Assembly (NCBI RefSeq): GCF_004359375.1 | Contig: NZ_CP034726.1 | Location: forward strand, 248,001-312,000 | DNA length: 64,000 bases | Origin: Acetilactobacillus jinshanensis | Lineage (GTDB): Bacteria; Bacillota; Bacilli; Lactobacillales; Lactobacillaceae | Direction: 5' to 3' | Shown here: positions 19,782 through 30,013 of the stretch, piece by piece | Layout: every line of letters begins with the position of its first letter | Numbering within the stretch: position 1 is the stretch's first letter | The notes under the pieces: generated by a model | The model's input: the letters and a program-made list of their open reading frames with translations, nothing else | Told to the model about the DNA's origin: nothing | The model's database searches: none | Translations under genes and position numbers: made by a program

Positions 19782-19813
19782 AGATTTATTAAAATAGTAT
19801 AGGAGGTGTACTC

Positions 19814-20440
19814 ATGGCCAGAAAAGGAATTTTAGGTAGAAAAGTTGGTATGACCCAAGTATTTGGCAAGAATGGCGAATTAATTCCAGTAACCGTTGTT
19901 GATGTCACACCAAACGTTGTTCTACAGAAGAAAACCAAAGAAAATGATGGTTACAATGCCGTCCAGTTAGGTTATGCCGATAAACGAAAAGTTTTAAGCA
20001 ATAAACCTGAACAAGGTCATGTAGCAAAAGCTAAAACTGCTCCTAAGCGTTTTATTCGAGAAATTCGTAATGCTGACTTAGGAAAGTTAAAAGTTGCTGA
20101 TAAAGTATCTGCTGATATCTTTAAAAAGGGTGACGTTGTTGATGTCACCGGTATTACTAAAGGTCACGGATACCAGGGTGTTATTAAGAAAGATAACCAG
20201 CACCGTGGCCCAGAAGCTCATGGTTCTCGTTACCACCGTCGTCCAGGTTCTTTAGGCCCGATTATTAACCGTGTTGTTAAAGGTATGAAATTACCTGGCC
20301 GTATGGGTAATAATCGTGTGACTATGCAGCATTTAACTGTTATTGATGCCGACGTTAAAGATAACGCCTTAGTAATCAGTGGTAGTGTTCCAGGTGCTAA
20401 CAAGTCATTCTTAATGATTCGTTCTACAGCTCGAAAGTAA
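19814..20440 (+). CDS. rplC: Ribosomal protein L3
   Basis: 208-residue L3, an early 23S rRNA assembly protein. The central extension reaching the peptidyl transferase centre is seen around residues 120-150 ([20 protein letters not shown]). Length is normal. AGGAGGTG precedes the ATG, 32 bases after rpsJ. Confidence 0.98.
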   Translation: MARKGILGRKVGMTQVFGKNGELIPVTVVDVTPNVVLQKKTKENDGYNAVQLGYADKRKVLSNKPEQGHVAKAKTAPKRFIREIRNADLGKLKVADKVSADIFKKGDVVDVTGITKGHGYQGVIKKDNQHRGPEAHGSRYHRRPGSLGPIINRVVKGMKLPGRMGNNRVTMQHLTVIDADVKDNALVISGSVPGANKSFLMIRSTARK

Positions 20441-20457
20441 GAAAGGAGGAAAAATAA

Positions 20458-21081
20458 ATGACTAGCGTTGCATTATACAAACAAGATGGTAGCAAGAATG
20501 GTAGCGTTAAATTAAACGATGACATTTTTGGTATTAAACCGAACAACAATGTTGAATTCGATGCAGTTCTAATGCAAAGAGCATCACAACGACAAGGCAC
20601 CGCTGATACTAAATCACGTGGTGAACGTCGTGGTGGTGGTAAGAAGCCATGGCGCCAAAAGGGTACTGGTCGTGCTCGTCAAGGTTCCATTCGTGATCCG
20701 CAATGGCGTAAAGGTGGAATTGTATTTGGCCCTACTCCTCGTTCTTACAATTACCATCTTCCAAAGAAAGTTACTAAGTTAGCTACTAAGTCTGCTTTAT
20801 CAGACAAAGTCGCTGCTGGTGACTTATACGTCGTTGATTCATTGAAATTCAACGCACCTAAGACTAAGAAAATGAGTCAGTTATTAGCTGGCTTAAAAGA
20901 CTCATCCAAGACATTACTTGTCTTAGAATCTGGTAATCATAAAGCTGCTTTAGCTGCTCGTAACTTACCTAACGTTATGACCATTACTGGTAAAGGTATT
21001 AACACCTTAGACGTTATGGATCACCGTAAAGTGGTTATGACTAAAGCTGCTTTAGCCGAAGTAGAGGAGGTACTCGCATAA
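20458..21081 (+). CDS. rplD: Ribosomal protein L4
   Basis: 207-residue L4. The extended basic loop with [20 protein letters not shown] near residues 56-75 lines the exit tunnel and carries macrolide-contact residues; it looks wild type. L4 is the feedback regulator of the S10 operon in E. coli. AGGAGG precedes the ATG. The rplW ribosome site lies inside its last codons. Confidence 0.98.
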   Translation: MTSVALYKQDGSKNGSVKLNDDIFGIKPNNNVEFDAVLMQRASQRQGTADTKSRGERRGGGKKPWRQKGTGRARQGSIRDPQWRKGGIVFGPTPRSYNYHLPKKVTKLATKSALSDKVAAGDLYVVDSLKFNAPKTKKMSQLLAGLKDSSKTLLVLESGNHKAALAARNLPNVMTITGKGINTLDVMDHRKVVMTKAALAEVEEVLA

Positions 21082-21082
21082 T

Positions 21083-21379
21083 ATGGAATCACGTGATGTA
21101 CTTTTACGTCCCGTAATTACCGAAGCATCAACTGATCGTATGGACCAGAAGAAGTACACTTTTGATGTTGACCTACGGGCTACCAAGACCCAAGTTAAAA
21201 AGGCTGTCGAGGATGTTTTTGGTGTTAAAGTTACTAAAGTTAACATTATGAACGTTCGAGGCAAGCTTAAGCGAGAAGGAAGTTTCGTTGGTTACACTAG
21301 TCGTAGTCGTAAAGCCATCGTTACTTTATCCAAAGACTCGAAGAAGATTAATGTATTTAACAAGAGTAATAATAAATAA
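21083..21379 (+). CDS. rplW: Ribosomal protein L23
   Basis: 98-residue L23 at the tunnel exit, the docking site for trigger factor and SRP. The N-terminus has the typical [11 protein letters not shown] pattern and the beta-hairpin [19 protein letters not shown] follows near residue 60. It begins one base after the rplD stop, with GAGGAGG inside rplD, which suggests translational coupling. Confidence 0.98.
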   Translation: MESRDVLLRPVITEASTDRMDQKKYTFDVDLRATKTQVKKAVEDVFGVKVTKVNIMNVRGKLKREGSFVGYTSRSRKAIVTLSKDSKKINVFNKSNNK

Positions 21380-21398
21380 AGAATAGGAGGGGAAAATA

Positions 21399-22238
21399 AT
21401 GGCTAACAAATTATACAAGCCCACCAGTAATGGTCGCCGTAATATGACTAATATCGACTACAAAGTTGCTACTAAAAACAACCCTGAAAAGTCCTTATTA
21501 GCTAACCGTAAGGCCCAATCCGGTCGAAACAACGGTGGTAAGATTACGGTTCGTCACCATGGTGCTGGTGTTAAGCGTCGTTACCGTTTAATCGATTTTA
21601 AGCGGACTAAAGATGGCGTTCCCGCAATTGTTAAGTCAATCCAATACGATCCTAACCGAACTGCCAATATTGCCCTCATCTATTATGTTGATGGTGTTAA
21701 ATCTTATATTTTAGCACCACAGGGCTTACATGTTGGTGACAAAGTTGAATCCGGTCCTGACGCTGACATTAAAGTCGGTGATGCACTTCCGTTAAAGAAT
21801 ATTCCAGATGGAACCACCATTCATAATGTTGAATTAAAACATGGCAAAGGTGGTCAGTTAGCTCGTTCTGCTGGTACTTCTGCTCACTTATTAGGTAAGC
21901 AGGGCAAGTACGTATTAGTTAAATTACCATCAGGTGAAGTTCGTTTAGTATTAGCTACTAATCGTGCATCAATTGGTGCATTAAGTAATGCTGAACACTC
22001 ATTAGTAGTAAGTGGTAAAGCTGGTCGTACCCGTCGATTAGGCAAACGTCCACATGTTACTGGTTCTGCTATGAACCCTAACGACCATCCGCATGGTGGT
22101 GGTGATGCTCATACCACTGTTGGTTACCCATCTCCATTATCTCCATGGCATAAGAAGACTGTTGGTAAAAAGACCCGTTCAAAGAAAGCTCGTTCAAACA
22201 AGTTTATTGTTCGTCGTCGTAAGCAGTCCAAGATGTAA
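21399..22238 (+). CDS. rplB: Ribosomal protein L2
   Basis: 279-residue L2, which binds 23S rRNA near the peptidyl transferase centre and joins the subunits. The [12 protein letters not shown] segment near residue 51 and the His-containing loop [10 protein letters not shown] near residues 226-235 are present. Directly after this loop the usual EGRxPxGR-type sequence reads DAHTTVGY, so the Glu, Gly and Arg are changed. The rest of the C-terminus ([18 protein letters not shown]) is normal. AGGAGG precedes the ATG. Confidence 0.98.
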   Translation: MANKLYKPTSNGRRNMTNIDYKVATKNNPEKSLLANRKAQSGRNNGGKITVRHHGAGVKRRYRLIDFKRTKDGVPAIVKSIQYDPNRTANIALIYYVDGVKSYILAPQGLHVGDKVESGPDADIKVGDALPLKNIPDGTTIHNVELKHGKGGQLARSAGTSAHLLGKQGKYVLVKLPSGEVRLVLATNRASIGALSNAEHSLVVSGKAGRTRRLGKRPHVTGSAMNPNDHPHGGGDAHTTVGYPSPLSPWHKKTVGKKTRSKKARSNKFIVRRRKQSKM

Positions 22239-22273
22239 ATTAGTTAAGACACCAGATTGAAGGAGGTCGTCTC

Positions 22274-22567
22274 ATGAGTCGTAGTTTGAAAAAAGGACCT
22301 TTTGCTGATAAATCTTTATTAAAGAAGATCAAAGCGCAAAAAGGTAAAGATAAGAAGACATTAATTAAGACTTGGTCACGTCGTTCTACGATTTTCCCAA
22401 GCTTCATTGGTAACACCATTGCCGTATATAACGGTCGTCAACACGTTCCGGTATATATCCAAGAAGATATGGTTGGCCATAAGTTAGGTGAATTCGTACC
22501 AACTCGTACGTTCCATGGCCATGGCACTAACAGTGATGACACTGCTGCCGATAAGACTACTAAATAA
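22274..22567 (+). CDS. rpsS: Ribosomal protein S19
   Basis: 97-residue S19 of the 30S head, forming a complex with S13. It starts [10 protein letters not shown] and has the conserved [16 protein letters not shown] and [15 protein letters not shown] blocks. The C-terminus ends with a short acidic/Thr-rich tail. AAGGAGG precedes the ATG by 8 bases. Confidence 0.98.
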   Translation: MSRSLKKGPFADKSLLKKIKAQKGKDKKTLIKTWSRRSTIFPSFIGNTIAVYNGRQHVPVYIQEDMVGHKLGEFVPTRTFHGHGTNSDDTAADKTTK

Positions 22568-22582
22568 TAAGGAGGATTAATA

Positions 22583-22930
22583 ATGGCTGCACAAGTTACT
22601 TCAGCAAAAGCTACTGCTAGAACTGTTCGAATTTCGGCCCGCAAAGTTCGCCTTGTTATGGATCTTATCAGAGGTAAGAGCGTTGCCGAAGCTACTGCTA
22701 TTTTGAAGTTCACTCCACGTAGTGCTTCTCCAATTTTAAGTAAAGTACTTAAATCAGCAGTTGCTAATGCTGAAAATAATTTTGATTTAGATCGTGAAGA
22801 TTTGTACGTAAGCAAAGCCATTTGTAACGAAGGGCCAACGTTAAAGCGTTTCCGTCCACGTGCTAAAGGTTCTGCTTCTCCGATTAACAAACGTACTAGT
22901 CACATTACGATTATCGTTTCTGAAAAGTAG
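22583..22930 (+). CDS. rplV: Ribosomal protein L22
   Basis: 115-residue L22. The N-terminal [18 protein letters not shown] block and the long beta-hairpin of the exit tunnel ([21 protein letters not shown], residues 84-104) are intact. AAGGAGG precedes the ATG, 15 bases after rpsS. A 150-residue open frame on the opposite strand here is only a shadow. Confidence 0.98.
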   Translation: MAAQVTSAKATARTVRISARKVRLVMDLIRGKSVAEATAILKFTPRSASPILSKVLKSAVANAENNFDLDREDLYVSKAICNEGPTLKRFRPRAKGSASPINKRTSHITIIVSEK

Positions 22931-22942
22931 GAGGTATAAAAC

Positions 22943-23617
22943 TTGGGTCAAAAAGTAAATCCAAACGGCTTACGAATGGGTATTACCCGTGACTGGGAAG
23001 CCAAGTGGTACTCTGATAACAATTTTGCCGGAAACTTAATTGAAGATTTACGCATTCGTAAGTATATTGCAAAACGACTTGCCGATGCATCCACTTCTCG
23101 AGTAGAAATTGACCGTGCTGCAAAGCGCATCAACATTTCTATTAACACTGCCAAACCTGGTATGGTTATTGGTAAAGGTGGATCTGAAGTTGAAAGTCTT
23201 CGTAAAGCTTTAGATAAATTAACTGGTAAACGTGTTCACGTTAACATCATTGAAATTAAGAAGCCTGACTTAGACGCTAAGTTAGTTGGTGATGACATCG
23301 CTCGTCAGTTAGAAGCTCGTGTTGCTTACCGTCGTGCTATGCGTCAAGGTATGCGCCGTGTTGAACATGCTGGTGCTAAGGGTGTTAAGATTCAGGTCGC
23401 TGGTCGTTTAAACGGTGCTGATATGTGCAGAACTGAAAGCTATTCCAATGGTACTGTTCCGTTACATACTTTACGTGCTGATATCGATTACGCTGACTGT
23501 GAAGCTCACACTTCTTATGGTTCAATTGGTGTTAAGGTATGGATCTACCGTGGTCAAGTATTACCACGAAAGAGACATCCTGAAGCTAGAGCTCGTCAGA
23601 GTAAAGGAGGCAAATAA
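22943..23617 (+). CDS. rpsC: Ribosomal protein S3
   Basis: 224-residue S3 at the mRNA entry site, with helicase activity together with S4 and S5. The KH domain GxxG loop is seen in [12 protein letters not shown] near residue 72, and the C-terminal domain [14 protein letters not shown] near residue 128. The start is TTG behind GGAGG. It overlaps none of its neighbours; rplP begins 2 bases later. Confidence 0.98.
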   Translation: MGQKVNPNGLRMGITRDWEAKWYSDNNFAGNLIEDLRIRKYIAKRLADASTSRVEIDRAAKRINISINTAKPGMVIGKGGSEVESLRKALDKLTGKRVHVNIIEIKKPDLDAKLVGDDIARQLEARVAYRRAMRQGMRRVEHAGAKGVKIQVAGRLNGADMCRTESYSNGTVPLHTLRADIDYADCEAHTSYGSIGVKVWIYRGQVLPRKRHPEARARQSKGGK

Positions 23618-23619
23618 TC

Positions 23620-24051
23620 ATGTTAGTACCAAGACGTGTTAAGTATCGTCGTCAACAGCGTGGCCGCTTAAAGGGTCATTCTAAAGGTGGTAACTCTGTT
23701 GCCTTTGGTTCTTATGGTTTACAAGCATTACAATCTGCTTGGATTACTAACCGCCAAATCGAAGCTTGCCGTACTGCCATGACTCGTTACTTCAAACGTG
23801 ACGGTAAAGTATGGATTAAGATTTTCCCTCATAAGAACTACACTCAAAAAGGTGTTGGTGTTCGTATGGGTAGTGGTAAAGGTGCCCCAGCAGGTTGGGT
23901 CGCCGCTGTTAAGCGTGATAAAGTATTGTTTGAAGTTGGTAAGTGTTCCGATGCTGCCGCTAAACGTGCTTTATGGTTAGCTGCTCAGAAGCTACCTATC
24001 AGAACTAGAATTATTCCACGAAAGAATAAGAAAGCAGGTGGCGAACAATGA
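23620..24051 (+). CDS. rplP: Ribosomal protein L16
   Basis: 143-residue L16, which contacts the A-site tRNA elbow. The motif [19 protein letters not shown] begins the protein and [13 protein letters not shown] is near residue 85 (Arg/Gly loop). AAGGAGG precedes the ATG. Its TGA overlaps the rpmC ATG by four bases. Confidence 0.98.
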   Translation: MLVPRRVKYRRQQRGRLKGHSKGGNSVAFGSYGLQALQSAWITNRQIEACRTAMTRYFKRDGKVWIKIFPHKNYTQKGVGVRMGSGKGAPAGWVAAVKRDKVLFEVGKCSDAAAKRALWLAAQKLPIRTRIIPRKNKKAGGEQ

Positions 24052-24248
24052 AAGCTAAAGACATCAAAAATTTAACTACTTCTCAGATGAAATCTAAAGA
24101 AGCTAGTTTCAAGAAAGATTTATTTAATCTTCGTTTTCAATTAGCTACTGGCCAATTACAAAATACTGCTAAATTAAAGCAGGTTCGTCATAATATTGCT
24201 CGTATTAAAACGGTATTACGTCAGAAGCAATTGGAAAGTGCTAAGTAA
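24048..24248 (+). CDS. rpmC: Ribosomal protein L29
   Basis: 66-residue two-helix protein at the tunnel exit. It starts [14 protein letters not shown] and has the typical [19 protein letters not shown] overlap with rplP shows translational coupling; the ribosome site AGGTGG lies within rplP. Confidence 0.98.
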   Translation: MKAKDIKNLTTSQMKSKEASFKKDLFNLRFQLATGQLQNTAKLKQVRHNIARIKTVLRQKQLESAK

Positions 24249-24286
24249 TTAATAACACAGGTATTATAATCAAAGGAGGGAATCCC

Positions 24287-24553
24287 TTGAGAGATCAACG
24301 TAAGATTTTCCGTGGTCGTGTTGTTTCTACTAAGATGGACAAGACAATCACTGTATTAGTTTCTACTTATAAAGATAACCCTGTATACGGTAAACGAGTA
24401 CGATACTCTAAGAAGTACAAAGCTCATGACAAGAATAATGCTGCTCATGTCGGTGATTATGTTGAAATCATGAACTGTCGTCCATTATCAAAGACGGTTC
24501 ACACTCGTTTAGTTAAGGTTCTTCAGAAATCTGTTAAGCAAAGTTTGAACTAA
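24287..24553 (+). CDS. rpsQ: Ribosomal protein S17
   Basis: 88-residue OB-fold S17, a primary 16S rRNA binder. Conserved [15 protein letters not shown] near residue 9 and [13 protein letters not shown] near residue 67. The start is TTG with AAAGGAGGG 6 bases upstream. Confidence 0.98.
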   Translation: MRDQRKIFRGRVVSTKMDKTITVLVSTYKDNPVYGKRVRYSKKYKAHDKNNAAHVGDYVEIMNCRPLSKTVHTRLVKVLQKSVKQSLN

Positions 24554-24595
24554 TCTAAAGATATTAGTTATTAACGGTGAAAGGAGGAAATCGCT

Positions 24596-24964
24596 ATGAT
24601 TCAACAAGAAAGTCGTGTGAACGTTGCTGATAACTCTGGTGCTAGAAAGCTTTTAGTAATTAAAGCCTTAGGTGGTTCTAACCGCCGTTATGCACGAGTT
24701 GGTGACGTTATCGTTGCTACTGTTAAAGAAGCAACACCAGGCGGTGTTGTCAAAAAGGGTCAAGTTGTTAAAGCTGTAGTTGTACGTACTAAGCGTTCTA
24801 TCCATCGTAAAGATGGTAGTTATATCCGTTTTGATGAAAACGCAGCTGTAATTATTAATGATGATAAGAGCCCTATGGGTACTCGTATTTTTGGCCCCGT
24901 TGCTCGTGAATTACGTAACCACAAGTTCATGAAGATTATTTCATTAGCTCCAGAAGTATTATAA
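24596..24964 (+). CDS. rplN: Ribosomal protein L14
   Basis: 122-residue L14, an intersubunit bridge protein and RsfS binding site. Conserved [18 protein letters not shown]-terminus and the [13 protein letters not shown] block near residue 97. AAAGGAGG precedes the ATG. First gene of what is the spc operon in E. coli, but no separate promoter is visible here. Confidence 0.98.
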   Translation: MIQQESRVNVADNSGARKLLVIKALGGSNRRYARVGDVIVATVKEATPGGVVKKGQVVKAVVVRTKRSIHRKDGSYIRFDENAAVIINDDKSPMGTRIFGPVARELRNHKFMKIISLAPEVL

Positions 24965-24996
24965 AAAAGAGCTAATCAGAATAAGGAGGTGTCCTT

Positions 24997-25305
24997 ATGT
25001 TCGTAAAAACTGGTGATAAAGTTCGTGTCATTGCTGGTAAAGATAAAGGCAAAGAAGGTACTGTCCTTTCTGTTTTATCTGATGCTAACCGTGTAATCGT
25101 TAAGGGAATTAACGTTGTTAAGAAAGCTGAAAAAGCTTCTCAAAGTAATCCCCAAGGTGGTATCAAATCAGTAGAAGCTCCATTAAATGCTTCTAACGTA
25201 ATGGTTATTGATCCATCAACTAAGAAACCTACTCGAATCGGATACAAGTTTGAAAACGGTAAAAAGATCCGAGTTTCTAAAAAGACTAAAAAGCCGATTA
25301 AGTAA
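24997..25305 (+). CDS. rplX: Ribosomal protein L24
   Basis: 102-residue L24, an assembly initiator. The KOW motif [18 protein letters not shown] covers residues 6-23. AAGGAGGTG precedes the ATG. The basic C-terminal tail is normal. Confidence 0.98.
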   Translation: MFVKTGDKVRVIAGKDKGKEGTVLSVLSDANRVIVKGINVVKKAEKASQSNPQGGIKSVEAPLNASNVMVIDPSTKKPTRIGYKFENGKKIRVSKKTKKPIK

Positions 25306-25332
25306 TTTATAGCGAGAGGAGGAAATATCTTC

Positions 25333-25887
25333 ATGAAAAGTCGCTTACAAGTTCAGTACGCTAAAAAGATTCAACCGTCTTTAGTTAAAAAATTTAAGTA
25401 TCAATCCGTAATGGAAGCACCTAAGTTAGACAAAATTGTCTTAAACATGGGTGTTGGTGATGCTGTTAATAATTCCAAGAACTTAGACGAAGCTGTTAAT
25501 GAATTATCATTAATCGCTGGTCAAAAGCCATTGGTTACTAAAGCTAAGAAGTCCATTGCCGGATTCCGTTTACGTAAAGGAATGGCTATTGGTGCCAAAG
25601 TTACTTTACGTGGCCGACGTATGTATGAATTTTTAGATAAATTAATCAACGTTTCCTTACCACGTGTTCGTGACTTCCATGGTGTAAGTCCAAAGTCTTT
25701 TGATGGCCGCGGTAATTACACTTTAGGTGTTCGTGAACAATTAATTTTCCCAGAAATTAATTACAACAACGTTAACCACGTACGTGGCTTAGACGTTGTT
25801 ATCGTTACTACTGCTAAGACTGATGAAGAAGGCCGTGCCTTATTAGATCAGTTTGGTATGCCATTTGCTGATAAAAACAACAAGTAA
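25333..25887 (+). CDS. rplE: Ribosomal protein L5
   Basis: 184-residue L5, which binds 5S rRNA in the central protuberance. It contains [18 protein letters not shown] near residue 25, the basic loop [13 protein letters not shown] near residue 75 and the P-site contact [10 protein letters not shown] near residue 112. It is a few residues longer than usual at the C-terminus. GAGGAGG precedes the ATG. Confidence 0.98.
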   Translation: MKSRLQVQYAKKIQPSLVKKFKYQSVMEAPKLDKIVLNMGVGDAVNNSKNLDEAVNELSLIAGQKPLVTKAKKSIAGFRLRKGMAIGAKVTLRGRRMYEFLDKLINVSLPRVRDFHGVSPKSFDGRGNYTLGVREQLIFPEINYNNVNHVRGLDVVIVTTAKTDEEGRALLDQFGMPFADKNNK

Positions 25888-25904
25888 ATCAAGGAGGTTT
25901 TAAT

Positions 25905-26090
25905 TTGGCTAGAAAAGCTTTAATTGAAAAGTGCAAACGTCCTGCTAAGTTCTCAACTCAGAACTATACCCGTTGTGCACGTTGTGGTCGACCACATTCT
26001 GTTTACCGTAAATTTCACTTATGCAGAATTTGCTTACGTCAATTAGCTCACAAGGGCCAAATCCCTGGTATGAAAAAAGCTAGTTGGTAG
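25905..26090 (+). CDS. rpsZ: Ribosomal protein S14, zinc type
   Basis: 61-residue S14 of the short zinc-binding form. The cysteines lie in CARCGRPHS and CRICLRQ, giving a CxxC-x12-CxxC zinc site. It is the only S14 in this operon, as in most Firmicutes. The start is TTG behind AAGGAGG. Confidence 0.98.
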   Translation: MARKALIEKCKRPAKFSTQNYTRCARCGRPHSVYRKFHLCRICLRQLAHKGQIPGMKKASW

Positions 26091-26123
26091 ATTTAATTAA
26101 TATACGAGGAGGCGTTAAGTCAT

Positions 26124-26516
26124 ATGACTGATCCAATCGCGGACTTCTTAACTCGAATTCGAAATGCTAATATGGCTAGACACAGTTCGGTAGAAGCTCC
26201 GGCTTCAAAAATGAAAGTCGCAATCGCTAACATCTTAAAAAATGAAGGTTTCATTCGCGACTTTGAAGTTGTTAAAAACAATAATCAAGGTACTATTAAA
26301 GTATACCTTAAGTATGGTAAGCATCATGAACGAGTAATCGCTGGCTTAAAACGTATTTCTAAACCAGGTTTACGTACTTATGTAAAATCTGCCGATGTAC
26401 CTAAAGTTCTTAACGGCTTAGGTATTGCAATCATTTCTACTTCTGAAGGTGTTATTACCGATAAAGAAGCACGTGCTAAGAAAATCGGTGGAGAAGTATT
26501 AGCATACATTTGGTAA
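26124..26516 (+). CDS. rpsH: Ribosomal protein S8
   Basis: 130-residue S8, which binds the central domain of 16S rRNA and is the spc operon feedback regulator in E. coli. N-terminal [16 protein letters not shown] and C-terminal [20 protein letters not shown] are conserved. GAGGAGG precedes the ATG. Confidence 0.98.
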   Translation: MTDPIADFLTRIRNANMARHSSVEAPASKMKVAIANILKNEGFIRDFEVVKNNNQGTIKVYLKYGKHHERVIAGLKRISKPGLRTYVKSADVPKVLNGLGIAIISTSEGVITDKEARAKKIGGEVLAYIW

Positions 26517-26539
26517 TTTATGGATCGAGGTGTAAATAA

Positions 26540-27079
26540 ATGAGTCGAATTGGTTATCGTAAACTCACTTTACCTGATGGTGTAACTCTTAAACAAGATG
26601 GTAACAACGTTACTGTTACTGGTAAAAAAGGTACTTTAACTCGTGCTTTTTCACCAAAGATTGCCATGATTGTTAAGGGTAAGAGCATTGCTTTTAAACC
26701 TAAGGGTAAGTATGATTATAAGACCCGTGCATTACATGGTACGATGAACGCTAATTTAAAGAACATGATCTTAGGTGTTGCTAAAGGTTACAGTAAGACC
26801 TTAAAGTTAGTTGGTGTTGGTTATCGTGCTAAATTAGCCGGTAAGACCTTAGTATTAAACGTTGGTTATTCCAACCCTGTTAAGGTTGATATCGACCCTA
26901 ATTTAACTGTTAAGGTTCCTAAGAAAGACACCATTGTTGTCAGCGGAATCAACAAACAATTAGTTGGTGATTTTGCTGCTGGTGTTCGTAGCATTCGTAA
27001 GCCTGAACCTTATAAAGGTAAAGGTATTCGTTATGAAGGCGAACACATTCTTCGTAAAGAAGGTAAGACTGGTAAGTAA
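26540..27079 (+). CDS. rplF: Ribosomal protein L6
   Basis: 179-residue L6 near the factor-binding site. Conserved MSRIGYRKLTLP start, VGVGYRAKLAGK near residue 92 and the C-terminal RKPEPYKGKGIRYEGEHI. GAGGTG precedes the ATG. Confidence 0.98.
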   Translation: MSRIGYRKLTLPDGVTLKQDGNNVTVTGKKGTLTRAFSPKIAMIVKGKSIAFKPKGKYDYKTRALHGTMNANLKNMILGVAKGYSKTLKLVGVGYRAKLAGKTLVLNVGYSNPVKVDIDPNLTVKVPKKDTIVVSGINKQLVGDFAAGVRSIRKPEPYKGKGIRYEGEHILRKEGKTGK

Positions 27080-27133
27080 TCATAATTACTTATTAGTTAT
27101 GCTTCAGATTATGGATTTAGAGAGGTGACAACT

Positions 27134-27490
27134 TTGATCACAAAGACGAATAGAAACAAAGATCGTGAACGTCGACATGATCGTGTTCGTAAACACGTTT
27201 TTGGTACTGCCGATCGTCCGCGTTTAGATGTTTACCGTTCTAACAAGAACATTTATGCACAAGTTATTGATGATGTTAAAGGTCATACATTAGCAAGTGC
27301 TTCTACCTTAGACAAAGGTGTTAGTGGTACTACTAAGACTGATCAAGCTAAGAGCGTTGGCAAGTTAGTTGCACAAAATGCAATGAAGAAAGGCATCAAG
27401 CAGGTTGTCTTCGATCGTGGAGGTTACTTATATCACGGTCGTGTAGAAGCCTTAGCTGATGCTGCTCGTCAGGCTGGCTTGAAATTCTAA
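27134..27490 (+). CDS. rplR: Ribosomal protein L18
   Basis: 118-residue L18, which binds 5S rRNA together with L5. TTG at 27134 is chosen because AGAGGTG lies 7 bases upstream and the product [15 protein letters not shown] matches the family; the GTG at 27125 is part of the ribosome site. Conserved [18 protein letters not shown] lies near residue 30 and the C-terminus [19 protein letters not shown] is intact. Confidence 0.97.
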   Translation: MITKTNRNKDRERRHDRVRKHVFGTADRPRLDVYRSNKNIYAQVIDDVKGHTLASASTLDKGVSGTTKTDQAKSVGKLVAQNAMKKGIKQVVFDRGGYLYHGRVEALADAARQAGLKF

Positions 27491-27511
27491 ATAAAGGAGG
27501 AATATCCGCTT

Positions 27512-28015
27512 ATGGCTAAATATGCTAATCCAAGTAAATTAAAGTTAGAAGACAACGTCGTATCTATCAACCGTATTACTAAGGTTGTTAAAGGTGGACG
27601 TCGTTTACGTTTCTCTGCTTTAGTAATCGTTGGTGACCGTAATGGTCACGTTGGCTTTGGTATTGGTAAGGCTGAAGAAGTTCCAGCTGCTATCAATAAA
27701 GGTTCTGAAAAAGCTAAGAAACACATTATTACTATTCCATTAGTTAAGACTACTATTCCATATAAAGTTATCGGTCACTTTGGTGGCGGTTCTGTATTAC
27801 TTAAGCCTGCTACTGAAGGTTCTGGTGATACTGCTGGTGGTACTGTACGTGCCGTTATGGAATTAGCTGGTATCAAAGATGTTACAGCTAAACGTTTAGG
27901 CTCTAATAACCCAATTAATGAAATCAGAGCTACATTTAGAGGCTTAACTTCATTAAGAAGTGCTCAGCAGGAAGCCGCATTACGTGGTGTATCTGTTAAG
28001 CATTTAGCAGAATAA
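27512..28015 (+). CDS. rpsE: Ribosomal protein S5
   Basis: 167-residue S5 of the mRNA entry tunnel and fidelity region. The N-terminal loop [20 protein letters not shown], site of spectinomycin resistance mutations, is wild type. In the C-terminal domain, the block usually PAPEGTGVxAGGPVRAV reads [17 protein letters not shown], which changes the near-invariant Pro before VRAV. AAAGGAGG precedes the ATG. Confidence 0.98.
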   Translation: MAKYANPSKLKLEDNVVSINRITKVVKGGRRLRFSALVIVGDRNGHVGFGIGKAEEVPAAINKGSEKAKKHIITIPLVKTTIPYKVIGHFGGGSVLLKPATEGSGDTAGGTVRAVMELAGIKDVTAKRLGSNNPINEIRATFRGLTSLRSAQQEAALRGVSVKHLAE

Positions 28016-28031
28016 AGGGAGGCTGTTTATA

Positions 28032-28214
28032 ATGGCTAAATTAAAGATTACTTTAATTCATAGTGCTGCTCATCGTCTTCCTAATGAACGTCGAATCGTT
28101 AAGTCATTAGGCTTAAACCGAATTAACAGTACTACTACCAAGAAAGATACTGCTGCATTACGTGGTGCTCTGTTTAAGATCACCCATTTAGTTAAAGTTG
28201 AATTAGTTAAATAA
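28032..28214 (+). CDS. rpmD: Ribosomal protein L30
   Basis: 60-residue L30. The core [24 protein letters not shown] is of the short bacterial form, with the conserved [10 protein letters not shown] region. GGGAGG precedes the ATG. Confidence 0.97.
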   Translation: MAKLKITLIHSAAHRLPNERRIVKSLGLNRINSTTTKKDTAALRGALFKITHLVKVELVK

Positions 28215-28236
28215 ATAATTAAGGAGGTGCTCAGTT

Positions 28237-28668
28237 ATGAAGTTAAACGAATTAAAACCAGCTTTTGGTTCTCGTTCTAACCGTACTCGTAAAGGTCGAG
28301 GCCGTTCCAGTAAAGGTAAAACTGCTGGCCGTGGTCAAAAGGGCCAAGGTGCACGTAGTAAGACCCGTGTTGGTTTCGAAGGTGGCCAAATGCCGTTATA
28401 CCGTAGAATGCCAAAACGTGGCTTTTCTAACGTTAACCGTAAAGAATATGCTATCGTTAATCTAACGACTTTAAACCGTTTCAAAGATGGTACTGAAGTT
28501 ACTCCAGCACTATTAAAGAAAGATGGTGTTGTCAAGAATCTTAAGAATGGCCTTAAGGTTTTAGGCAAAGGTAAGCTTTCTAAGAAATTAACGGTTAAAG
28601 CTAATAAATTCTCTAAATCTGCAAAATCTGCAATTGAAAACGCTGGCGGTAAAACTGAGGTGATCTAA
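28237..28668 (+). CDS. rplO: Ribosomal protein L15
   Basis: 143-residue L15, a late 50S assembly protein. The Gly/Arg/Lys-rich N-terminal tail ([18 protein letters not shown]) begins near residue 20 and the [14 protein letters not shown] block is near residue 51. Its TAA shares one base with the secY ATG, so the two are translationally coupled. Confidence 0.98.
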   Translation: MKLNELKPAFGSRSNRTRKGRGRSSKGKTAGRGQKGQGARSKTRVGFEGGQMPLYRRMPKRGFSNVNRKEYAIVNLTTLNRFKDGTEVTPALLKKDGVVKNLKNGLKVLGKGKLSKKLTVKANKFSKSAKSAIENAGGKTEVI

Positions 28669-29984
28669 TGCTGTCTACCATAAAGAACGCTTTTAAGGTA
28701 AAGAATATTCGCGGAAAGATACTATTTACCTTAATGATTCTAGTTATTTATAGAATCGGTGCGTATATTACGGTTCCTGGAGTAAACGCTAAAGCTTTAC
28801 AAAGTGTTTCATCTTCAGGATTAGTTAGCATGTTAAACATTTTTAGTGGTGGTGGATTAACTAATTATTCACTATTTGCTATGGGTGTTTCACCTTATAT
28901 TACTGCTCAAATTGTGATTCAACTTCTTCAAATGGATATCGTCCCACGATTCGTGGAATGGAGTAAACAAGGAGAAGTTGGTCGTCGTAAACTAAATCAA
29001 GTTACTAGATGGTTAACCATCGTTCTAGCATTTTTCCAGTCCGTTGGTATTACGGCTGGTTTTAATGCATTAAGTCCAATGCATTTAGTTAAGAATCCAA
29101 GTATCGGAACTTACATTAGCATCGGTATTATTTTAACCGGTGGATCAATGTTAACCACTTGGATGGGTGATATGATCACTGATAAAGGAATTGGTCAAGG
29201 TATCTCCATTATTATCTTTGCTGGTATTATTGCTGATACTCCAGTTGGGGTTAAGCAGTTATGGCAAACGTATATTGAAGGTGCCAGTGGTGCCGACTTA
29301 ATTGAAGGCATTCTCTTTGTCTTGGCTGTTGCTTTAGTTGTTTTAATTATTATTACCTTTGTTACCTGGGTTCAACAGGCTGAACGTCGAATTCCTGTTC
29401 AATACACACGTCGAGCTACAACTTCTGGTAAAGATAGTTACTTACCATTAAAGGTAAACGTTTCTGGTGTTATTCCAGTTATCTTTGCTAGTTCATTTAT
29501 TTCGACTCCACAAACACTTTTGATGTTCTTCCAGAAATCTCATGGTAGCGATGCATGGTATCGAATCATGTCGAATGTATTTAACATGCAGACAACGGAC
29601 GGTGCCATTTTATATACATTCTTGATTGTCATGTTTACGTTCTTCTATGCTTTCGTTCAAGTTAACCCTGAAAAGTTAGCTAAGAATCTAGAAAAGCAAG
29701 GAAGTTATATTCCTGATGTTTGGCCAGGTCATGAAACCCAGGATTATGTTTCTAATTTATTAATGCGCTTAAGTACTGTTGGTTCATTATTCTTAGGTGT
29801 TGTTGCGTTAATTCCATTAATTGCACAGAACATCTGGAATTTAAATGAATCGATTGGCTTAGGTGGTACTAGCTTGTTAATTGTTGTTGGTGTTGCCATC
29901 GATACAATTCGACAAGTTCGTGGCTTAATGATGAAACGTGAATACGTCGGTTTCATTAGAACTCCCCGTCCAAATAATTTATAG
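28668..29984 (+). CDS. secY: Preprotein translocase subunit SecY
   Basis: 438-residue channel subunit of the Sec translocon, with ten membrane segments. RIGAYITVPGV lies in TM1, the plug and pore segments follow, and the C-terminal cytoplasmic loop contains the conserved RGLMMKREYVGF needed for SecA and ribosome contact. It overlaps rplO by one base and precedes adk, the standard order. Base use is less biased than in the ribosomal genes. Confidence 0.98.
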   Translation: MLSTIKNAFKVKNIRGKILFTLMILVIYRIGAYITVPGVNAKALQSVSSSGLVSMLNIFSGGGLTNYSLFAMGVSPYITAQIVIQLLQMDIVPRFVEWSKQGEVGRRKLNQVTRWLTIVLAFFQSVGITAGFNALSPMHLVKNPSIGTYISIGIILTGGSMLTTWMGDMITDKGIGQGISIIIFAGIIADTPVGVKQLWQTYIEGASGADLIEGILFVLAVALVVLIIITFVTWVQQAERRIPVQYTRRATTSGKDSYLPLKVNVSGVIPVIFASSFISTPQTLLMFFQKSHGSDAWYRIMSNVFNMQTTDGAILYTFLIVMFTFFYAFVQVNPEKLAKNLEKQGSYIPDVWPGHETQDYVSNLLMRLSTVGSLFLGVVALIPLIAQNIWNLNESIGLGGTSLLIVVGVAIDTIRQVRGLMMKREYVGFIRTPRPNNL

Positions 29985-30013
29985 TCAAATTTGAGGATTA
30001 GGAGGAAATTTAA

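Noticed and set aside
22438-22890. 150-codon open frame opposite rpsS/rplV
   Set aside because: It is antisense to two ribosomal genes, has no ribosome site or recognisable domain, and results from their codon bias.
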